Shown piece after piece: positions 57,070-64,000 of a DNA stretch of 64,000 nucleotides. Within the stretch, counting starts at the first letter, position 1, and each line of letters opens with the position of its first letter. The stretch lies in the NCBI RefSeq assembly GCF_033115175.1, contig NC_084828.1:96721388-96785387 (forward strand), read 5' to 3'. The notes beneath the pieces were generated by a model. It was not told the DNA's origin and made no database searches. It was given only the letters and a program-made list of their open reading frames with translations. Source of the DNA: Lepus europaeus. Its lineage: Eukaryota; Chordata; Mammalia; Lagomorpha; Leporidae. The position numbers were made by a program, and so were the translations under genes.

Positions 57070-58335
57070 GAGGTTTTTTCAAACTATTTGTTGAATTCTT
57101 AACATAGAGTTAAACATATGTGTATAAAGTCAATTGAAAACAGATCTCAGTGAAAAATAAGAGTGAGAATAAGAGAGGGAGGAGGAAAAGGGGTAGGAGT
57201 AAGAGGGGTAGGAAGAGGGTAGGCACTGTGGGAGGAATCACCATGTTCCTAAGGCTGTAATTATGAAGTATATGAAGTTTGTAACTGTAAAGCTATATAG
57301 TTCTGCATACATTCCTATGGACTCACTTCTAAGGGTACAGTTTTTAAACCGTAAGGCCCCAAATCCCCTTAAGCTGGGTGGTGGTAAAAATATCATCTTA
57401 TGTGTTAAAGTGATCATATGGATAGGATTAAGTGTCTGGTAATAATAATATATAGAATCTAAAAGGAGTGAATGCTCCAACATGGAAAACAGTCTGCACA
57501 ACAGACTCAAAGAATGACAATTGCTTTAAGCAGCACTCTGACCTCAGAATCAGCCCTTAAGGCATTCTGGTCTGGCTGAAAAGCTCACAAGAACATTTCA
57601 GGCATGGAAAGCCAAGACATTGTGGCAAAAAATGTCCTACGTGAAGGACCTTAGTGGGTGAGACCTCAATGGAAAGAAGGGGTCATCAAAGAAGGAGGTA
57701 CTTTTCTCTGAAGGGAGGAGAGAACTTCCACTTTGCTTATGACCTTGCCTAAATACTAACAGAGTCTGTGGATTCAAAAGGCTTCCATAGCCTAGGCAGT
57801 TCATGTCAATGTCAAGAGCCTCGGGTGATTACTGATGAGATACATAAGAGTGTTAACTGTTAAATTAATAACAGGAGTCACTGTGCACTAACTTCCCATG
57901 AAGGACCTCTGTTCTCAAAAGAGTTGTATTATAATTATGTCTAAGTGTTCACAAAAGAAGTATCATTCTTGGGTGCTTCTTTAAAGTTAATTAAGTTTCT
58001 AAAAAAAAGAAGTGAAATTAATTTCAAGATACAATGACTTTGAACAGCCCTTGTCTGGACTATTGAGAAACAGTTTTGCTTTTTTTCCCCCATGCAAATT
58101 GTTGAACTCTTTACTTAGTATAGAGTTGGTCTTCTGTGTATAAAGTTAATTGGAAATGGATCTTCGTGAAGAGTGGAACTGGAAATAGGAAAGAGAGGAG
58201 GGGGTAGGATGGGAGTGTGGGTGGGATGGCAGGTATGGTGGGAAGAATCACTACATTCCTAAAGTTGTACTTATGAAATGCGTGAAGTTTGTATTCTTTA
58301 AATAAAAGGTTTCTTTAGGGAAAAAAATAGAAGCA
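57070..58335 (+). mobile_element. two L1 3' ends in tandem
   Basis: 57,070-57,300 and 58,080-58,335 carry the same terminal module (tgtgtataaagt, a G-rich purine tract, ggaatcac, tatgaagtttgta). Between them is a rabbit-type L1 3' UTR (57,300-58,080). Either one L1 landed at the end of another or the terminal module was duplicated. Confidence 0.7.
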
Positions 58336-58794
58336 ATGATGGAAGGAACATAGGAAACATCTATATATACAAACAGTCCAGCTCTCTAGGAATAAAAATA
58401 CATTATGCATCAAAAAAAGATCTATTTTCAATTAACTTTATACCCAAAAGATCAACCCTATACTAAGTTGATTCACAACAAGTACTTCTGGAATATCAAT
58501 ATGTGCCAGCATTGTTTTACATATTAAAATGATGGTAATGTAGAACAATGTCTGTATTCTCTTGGATGGGACAGTGTGGTAGATAAATTAGAGCATAAAC
58601 AATCAGGAAACAAAAAAATGGGGAAAAATAAACTATAAACTAGTAAAGGAAGTAGGTGAACAGAGATGAATATGGGGCACACATTAACAGAAAATAAGGC
58701 ATCCTGAGGTCCAAGACTAAAAGAGAGTTGCTCAGTGATTTTCCTGCTCACATGAATTACAGCTCTTTGTTTTTGTAAGATTCATCAATATCTT

Positions 58795-59603
58795 TCATTT
58801 TTTTAAATATTAGCCTTCTTATTTAAATACAATTGAGACATAATTCACATTCTATAAAATATTCCCCTTCAAAGAGTGCATACATACCCGAGGATTTTCA
58901 GTATATTCAGAGTTGTGCAATTATTATCACTAAGTCCAGAACATTTCAGCAACCTCAAAAGGAAAGTCCCATCCAGCTGCTTGCAACCACTAATGCACTT
59001 TCTCATTCTATGAATTTGCCTATTCTAAATATTTTTAAAAAGATTTTATTTATTTAATTGAGAGACAGAGTGACAGACAGAGGGAGAGGAGTAGCCAGGA
59101 CTAGAACATGCGCCCATATGGGATGCCGGGGCTGCAGGCAGAAGATTAACCTACTGCGCCATGGTGCCAGCCCAAATTCTAGATATTTTTAAGCAATGGA
59201 ATAGGTGACCTTTTGTGACTTGTTTCTTCATTCAGGATAATCTTTTTGAGGTTCATCCATGTTGTGGAATATATCAGTACTCCACCCCTTTAAACACCCC
59301 AAAATGTTCCATTATATAGATATACTAAATTTTGTCCATTCATAAGTAGATATTTGCATTTTCGCATATTTAGGCTATAGCAATATGCAGCTTGTAAAAT
59401 TAATGTACAAGTTTTTGTTTTCAATTCTCTTGTGTGTATACTTAGAATTGGAATTGCTGGGTCATATAACAAGTCTATGTTTATCTTCTAAGCAACTGTC
59501 TAATTATTTTCCAAAGTAGCTATACCATTTATAATCCCATCATCAATGTATGAGGATTCTAGTTTCTCTACATCCTCAGAATTTGCATATATATATATAT
59601 ATA
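58795..59603 (-). mobile_element. old L1 3' region
   Basis: Reverse-strand L1 wording: gttcatccatgttgtggaat, aattgctgggtcatataac and gtatgaggattctagtttctc. Split by CSINEs at 59,037 and 59,604. Confidence 0.7.
59037..59175 (-). repeat. CSINE, internally deleted
   Basis: aaaagattttatttatttaatt tail joined to the head half ending atggtgccagccc; the middle is missing. Confidence 0.8.
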
Positions 59604-59949
59604 TTTTTTTTTTTTTTGGACAGGCAGAGTGGACAGTGAGAGAGAGAGAGACAGAGAGAAAGGTCTTCCTTTGTCGTTGGTTCACCCTCCAATGGCCGCC
59701 GTGGCCGGCACGCTGTGGCCGGTGCATTGCATTGATCCGAAGCCAGGAGCCAGGTGCTTCTCCTGGTCTCCCATGCGGGTGCAGGGCTCAAGCACTTGGG
59801 CCATCCTCCACTGCACTCCCGGGCCATAGCAGAGAGCTGGCCTGGAAGAGAGGCAACCGGGACAGAATCCAGCGCCCCGACTGGGACTAGAGCCCGGTGT
59901 GCTGGTGCTGCAGGTGGAGGATTAGCCTAGTGAGCCGCGGCACCGGCAG
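59604..59949 (-). repeat. CSINE, GC-rich subfamily
   Basis: ggacaggcagagtggacagtg tail, CpG-rich head ending gccgcggcaccggc; inserted beside an (AT)n run at 59,588-59,603. Confidence 0.93.
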
Positions 59950-60000
59950 CATATATTCTTTTAATAGTCTCTCTCCCACACACTTATTTTTTTTTCCCTT

Positions 60001-60315
60001 TAAAGATTGATTTATCTGAAAGTCAGAGTTACAGAAAGAAAGGGAGACAGAGAGAGCGAGCGAGCAAGCGAGTGAGCTTCCATCCACTGGTTCACTCCCC
60101 AAATGGCCACATTGACCAGGGCTGTGCCAGACTCTAGTCAGGAACCTGGAGTGTCTTCCAGGTCTCCCATGTGGGTGCAGGGGCCCAAGCAGTAGGGCCA
60201 TTTTCTGCTACTTTCCTAGGCAAAAGTTGAACAGATGGGTCTCAAACCAACACCGATACAGGATGCTGGTGCCGCAGGTGATGGCTTTATCCGCTATGCC
60301 ACAATGCTGGCCCCA
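60001..60315 (-). repeat. CSINE
   Basis: Full reverse copy to gccacaatgctggcccc. Confidence 0.88.
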
Positions 60316-60540
60316 GTAACTCCCTTTTTTAATAGTGTACTTCGAAGTTGTTCTTAAAACCAAAAGTACCCTTATTCTAATAGATTTGAAGAGAAGATAC
60401 ATTTTAGCAGGTTAAGTCACTGTTACAGTATAACAGAATGGTGGAATTTCCATAATTTTTAATAAATTATTAATTAAAAAACTCACTTTTCATGAATATA
60501 TTCTTTTAGGAGTTTTTTAAAATACAGAATTTATACTCAC

Positions 60541-60644
60541 CAAAGCAAATTCATCTACATGAATTCTTGTTTTTTCTATTTCTCCACCTATACACTTGGG
60601 GAGAATAGATGACTCGGCTCCTTTAGCAAACAGAAATCTCTCAC
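60541..60644 (-). CDS. ATP11B: ATP11B coding exon with KGAES nucleotide-site motif
   Basis: 104 nt; about residues 589-622. It reads GERFLFAKGAESSILPK; the lysine of KGAES is the conserved ATP-binding lysine of the N domain. The acceptor is TTTTTAG and the donor is GTGAGT. It ends in phase 0 (DEFAL) before the exon at 56,828-57,009. The intervening 3.5-kb intron is full of L1 and CSINE insertions. Confidence 0.96.
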
Positions 60645-60721
60645 CTAAAAAGAAAAGAAAACGAGTCATCAAGCTTTTATTACTAGATAAATGAAACTCT
60701 GTGAAAGTTCATATTGGTTAC

Positions 60722-60795
60722 CTGATGGTGCTTGAACAATTACACTCATTCTCCTACGATCTGAATCAAATTCTAGAACATGAAGCAGTTTGTAC
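60722..60795 (-). CDS. ATP11B: ATP11B coding exon, N domain
   Basis: 74 nt; about residues 564-587 (YKLLHVLEFDSDRRRMSVIV). The LEFDSDRRRMSV motif is characteristic of the P-type ATPase nucleotide-binding domain. Acceptor ATTAG at the right edge; donor GTAACC at the left. Phase +1 in, +1 out. Confidence 0.96.
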
Positions 60796-60984
60796 CTAAT
60801 GGAAAAAATAATAAACATAAAAAATTTACTTTTTTCAATTATTCTAAGTGCAAATTTGGAAAGGGCCCATATTAAAGATAAAAGTGGCTAATCTAGAACA
60901 AGAAATTTATCTCAAGCATATTTCATGTTAATTTATTAATAATACTGGATAGAAATAGAAGGAATTAACATCAATGAGTACTTC

Positions 60985-61165
60985 CCACAGGCCATACACA
61001 TTATGTACCTTCTGTCATTTGATACCTATGAGAAGTAGGTCTTACCTCTTCTTTACAGAGGCAGATTATTAAACTCAGAAAGGTTAAAATTTGCCTAACA
61101 TCAAGTAAGCTTGAGAGTGGTGGATCTGGGACTGGAATCCAGACCTGCACAGGTCCCTGTTTTTC
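60985..61165 (-). repeat. MIR
   Basis: ttctttacagaggcagatta and ggatctgggactggaatccag are the reverse of MIR. Confidence 0.6.
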
Positions 61166-61190
61166 TCACTTTTAAAAAAGCTGACTGGAG

Positions 61191-61487
61191 GGCCATGTTA
61201 TATAGCAGATAAAGCTGCCGCCCATATGGGCACTGGTTTGATGCCTGGCTGTTCCACTTCCAATCCAGCTCCCTGCTAATACACCTGGGAAGGCAGCAGA
61301 GGATGGCCCAAGAACTTGGGCCCCTGCACCCATGTGGGAGACCCAGATGAAGCTCCTGGCTCCTGGTTGTGGCCTGACCCAGCCTCAGCCATTGAAGTTA
61401 TTTGTGGAGTGAACCAACAGATGGAAAATCCCTCTCTCACTCTCTGTGTCTTCTCTTCTCTAACTCTGAATTTCAAATAAATAAATC
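61191..61487 (+). repeat. CSINE (first of tandem pair)
   Basis: gggccatgttatatagcaga head to caaataaataaatctt, directly followed by the next copy. Confidence 0.88.
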
Positions 61488-61489
61488 TT

Positions 61490-61820
61490 GGGGCCAGTGT
61501 TGTGGCATAGTAGACTAAGCCTCTGCCTGCACTGCCACCATCCCATATGGATGCCGGTTCGAGTCCTGGCTGCTCCATTTGTGACCCAGCTCCCTGTTAA
61601 TGTGCCTTGGAAAGCAGTGGAAGTTGGCCCAAGTCCTTGGGCCCTTGTACCCACGTAGGAGACCAGGAAGAAGTCTCTGGCTCTCTCTTTGGATTGGCCC
61701 AGCTCTGGCCATTGCGGCCATATGAGCAGTGAACCAGCAGGTGGAAGACTTCATTCTCTGTATCTCCCTCTCTGTCTGTGACCCTGCCTCTCAATAAATA
61801 AATAAATCTTTATAAAAAAA
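61490..61820 (+). repeat. CSINE (second of tandem pair)
   Basis: ggggccagtgttgtggcata head, B-box-like ggttcgagtcc at 61,556-61,566, tail to aataaataaatcttt. Confidence 0.92.
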
Positions 61821-62094
61821 AGACACCTGGTTATGTATGTACAGTGGGGAACAAATATCTCTCTAGTGAGTCATAAAAGAATTTGTGTGGATAGGTGCAT
61901 GTAGCTTGGAAAATATTGCAGATGAATCATATATAAATAATGATGTACATATAGAATGCTTTACACATCTCAAAGAAAATTACTGAATAATGGCTTATAT
62001 GTTGATGGAATGAGCTAGACAGGCTGCCACGTAATAAAAGCTGAAGAATAGGCCTAATTAGTATGAAAAGACATTGTGGAAAAGCATAGCTGGA

Positions 62095-62425
62095 TGGGGC
62101 TGGCGCTGTGGCACAGCGAGTTAAAGCCCCAACCTGCAGTGCCGGCATCCCACATGGGTATCAGTTTGAGTCCTGGCTGCTCTACTTCTGATCCAGCTCT
62201 CTGATAACACACCTGGGAAAGCAGCACAGGATGGCACAAATCCTTGGGCTGCTGCACCCACGTGGGAGACCTGGAAGAAGCTCCTGGCTCCTGGCTTCAG
62301 ATTGGCTCAGCTCTGGCTATTGAAGACATTTGGGGAGTGAACCAAAGGATGGAAGACTTTTCTCTCTCTGTCTCTACCTCTCTCTGTACTGTAACTCTTT
62401 CAAATAAATAAATCTTAAAAAAGAA
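62095..62425 (+). repeat. CSINE (first of tandem pair)
   Basis: tggggctggcgctgtggcac head to caaataaataaatctt tail. Confidence 0.92.
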
Positions 62426-62426
62426 A

Positions 62427-62757
62427 GGGCCGGCGCCATGGCTCAACAGGCTAATCCTCCGCCTTGCGGCACCGGCACACCGGGTTCTAGTCCCGGTCGG
62501 GGCGCCGGATTCTGTCCCAGTTGCCCCTCTTCCAGGCCAGCTCTCTGCTGTGGCCAGGAGTGCAGTGGAGGATGGCCCAAGTGCTCGGGCCCTGCACCCC
62601 ATGAGAGAGACCAGGAGAAGCACCTGGCTCCTGCCATCGGATCAGCATGGTGCGCTGGCCACAGCGCGCCGGCTGCGGCAGCCATTGGAGGGTGAACCAA
62701 CAGCAAAGGAAGACCTTTCTCTTTGTCTGTCTCTCACTGTCCACTCTGTCAAAAAAA
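62427..62757 (+). repeat. CSINE, GC-rich subfamily (second of tandem pair)
   Basis: gggccggcgccatggctcaa head to ctgtcaaaaaaaa tail, placed in the A-tail of the previous copy. A (GAAA)n run follows. Confidence 0.93.
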
Positions 62758-63059
62758 AAAAAAAGAAAGAAAGAAAGAAGAAAGAAAAACACAACTGGAG
62801 TTGAGATATCAGAATTGATAAAACAATGAAAGGTATAAGTAAAGTAAGCATGGACTAATTTATCAGAGTGCAAAGATTAAATTAGGAAATATGAGGAAAT
62901 TTTTCTTTAACATAAATCCATGAAACTCAACTCTAAGAATGTCTAAAAATAAACATCTGGGTAAATTCTGAAATCAGTAAGCTGAAATACAGATGAAAGA
63001 GTCAGAGCAGAATATTGTTATAAATGTGATGAGATTCATAGCAATACTGACATCATTCT

Positions 63060-63275
63060 AGTGCCAGAGGTCAATAAACTTTTTCTGTAAAAGGCCAGAT
63101 AGTAAATATCTCAGGCTGTGCAGGCAACCTATGTTCTCTGTCAAATATCCTGTTTTCTTGTTTTTTTTTTAAAAAAACATCCTTTAAACACGGAACATCA
63201 TTTTTGAGCTGTACAAAAGCTGATCGTAGGTCAGATTTGGCCAATGGGCCATAATTTCCTCATCTCTATTCGTAC
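63060..63275 (+). repeat. hAT-type DNA transposon
   Basis: actttttctgtaaaaggccagatagtaaat at the head and agatttggccaatgggccata at the tail, a known non-autonomous hAT layout. Confidence 0.7.
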
Positions 63276-63321
63276 TATATATTTAATATAGAGAATAATA
63301 CACTATATGAAAAAAATTTAC

Positions 63322-63390
63322 CTTTCCAGTTTTCCAAGTATTTTAACTTCCATAGTTTCTCCAGTATTGCCCACAAAAACAATGCCAATT
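63322..63390 (-). CDS. ATP11B: ATP11B coding exon, N domain
   Basis: 69 nt; about residues 541-562, with the wording IGIVFVGNTGETMEVKILGK. The acceptor AG is at 63,392-63,391 and the donor GTAAAT starts at 63,321. The first base completes the arginine split with the upstream exon, and the last two (AG) start an arginine finished in the next exon. Confidence 0.95.
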
Positions 63391-63654
63391 CTGGTGATTG
63401 AAAGAAGAAATGTAAAATTTAAGGGTTTATATCCATACTTAGCAATACACAATTATAACATAGCTAGAACAGAAATACTTAGAAAGTTCAAAATGTATTC
63501 CAAAAACCCCTTCTTATGCAAACTATATCATTCCCTTGAAGAACTCAAAGGATCACAATGGACCCATAACGATTCACATGCCAGTATTTCTCAGGTTTTA
63601 TTATATAGAATGGACAGTACCAGATTTTTAAGAGCTCTTTAAAAAATCATTTAG

Positions 63655-63798
63655 AACCAGCACTGTGTGTAGTAGGCTAAGCCTCCACTAGCAGTGCCGG
63701 CATCCTACATGGGAGCCAGTTCGTGTCCTGGCAGCTCCACTTCTGATCCAGCTCTCTGCTATGTCCTGGGAAAGCAGAAGAAGATGGCCCAAGTGCTT
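63655..63798 (+). repeat. CSINE, 3'-truncated
   Basis: ccagcactgtgtgtagtagg to gaagatggcccaagtgctt, then breaks off. Confidence 0.8.
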
Positions 63799-63930
63799 TC
63801 TAAATTTATTATGAATTTGACAGCTTACAAGTATGTATTTATGTTTGAAAAGTTTATGTGAGAATTCTCCAACATTCTAATGTTTAATTGAAAGGTATTT
63901 TTCTTAATATTTGGGGAGAAGACTAATTAC

Positions 63931-64000
63931 CGTGCGGCAGCTTCCACCAGGGCCTTTTCGTCTGGCGAAGATGCATAGTACTCCAACTGCGATGGTGCCA
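63931..64000 (-). CDS. ATP11B: ATP11B coding exon (partial, cut by window edge), N domain
   Basis: Reads APSQLEYYASSPDEKALVEA and ends in a split CG|A arginine codon before a GTAATT donor at 63,930-63,929. The SSPDEKALVEAA segment is a P4-ATPase hallmark of the nucleotide-binding domain, about residues 518-539. The 5' end of the exon is outside the window. Confidence 0.95.

Larger units (their letters stand above)
10235..64000 (-). other. ATP11B: ATP11B gene body, 3' half (P4-ATPase flippase)
   Basis: Seventeen minus-strand exons translate to the C-terminal ~660 residues of a P4-ATPase. I recognise it as ATP11B rather than ATP11A or ATP11C from the membrane-domain and tail wording (PFLGSQNMYFVFIQLL, SWSASDPFYTNDRSIL). 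Family knowledge: these ATPases move aminophospholipids from the outer to the inner leaflet, work with a CDC50-type beta subunit, and ATP11B is reported on endosomal/Golgi membranes. Seen here: the KGAES nucleotide-site segment, TGDKHETA and GDGANDV of the P domain, then six membrane helices. The DKTGT phosphorylation site, A domain and helices 1-4 must lie beyond 64,000. All splice phases agree and no internal stop or frameshift was found, so this part looks intact. Residue numbers below assume a human-like length of about 1,177. Confidence 0.96.

Noticed and set aside
61490-61570. tRNA-like head with box B
   Set aside because: It is the tRNA-derived promoter of a CSINE, not a tRNA gene; no cloverleaf or 3' acceptor stem is kept.
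62487-62873. 128-residue frame, and many similar frames with wording like ESWPGRGATG
   Set aside because: They are CSINE sequence read through. The same peptides recur at dozens of places.

Overview
This is vertebrate nuclear DNA, and almost certainly from a lagomorph of the rabbit/hare group. About 42 full or partial copies of the tRNA-derived lagomorph C repeat (CSINE) are scattered through it on both strands. There are also L1 elements with purine-rich 3' ends of the kind I associate with rabbit, and older mammalian repeats (MIR, L2, MER5A, MLT1, hAT-type). Nothing bacterial or plasmid-like is present.

The only functional gene I can support is the 3' half of ATP11B, on the minus strand. 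It encodes a class 6 P4-ATPase (phospholipid flippase catalytic subunit). Seventeen coding exons can be read, from 63,931-64,000 (cut by the window edge) down to 13,662-13,743. They join in frame with matching splice phases and encode about 660 C-terminal residues: part of the nucleotide-binding domain, the P-domain hinge motif GDGANDV, and transmembrane segments 5-10. A 3' UTR of about 3.4 kb follows, to a poly(A) signal near 10,251. One intron (55,603-56,827) uses a GC donor. The intron between the exon encoding the last membrane helix (29,492-29,657) and the penultimate exon (17,956-18,089) is 11.4 kb long. It holds three short open segments with good phase-0 acceptors, and a fourth lies in the next intron. 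These are candidate alternative C-terminal exons, the most interesting unexplained signal here.

Region by region: 1-10,234 is intergenic and almost solid repeat. There an old L1 was hit by a processed L2HGDH pseudogene (4,819-7,630, minus), which was itself hit by a younger L1 (5,728-6,817, with a perfect 17-bp target duplication) and by CSINEs. 10,235-13,661 is the ATP11B 3' UTR, free of recognisable repeats. 13,744-29,491 holds the last two introns, with MIRs, a few CSINEs, and GC-richer islets that keep CpGs. 29,492-45,416 carries the membrane-domain exons and a 5'-complete but internally deleted L1 (30,681-34,800) that split a MIR. 45,417-64,000 carries the P- and N-domain exons in CSINE-rich introns, with an MLT1-type LTR split by a CSINE, mariner-like miniature elements, hAT fragments, and two L1 3' ends in tandem (57,070-58,335).

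No second gene, RNA gene, CRISPR array or origin was found. Most open reading frames in the window are CSINE or L1 shadows. Species, orthology and repeat family names are from recognition, not from a search. Repeat edges are good to about 5-15 bp, and exon edges were set from splice sites and phase.
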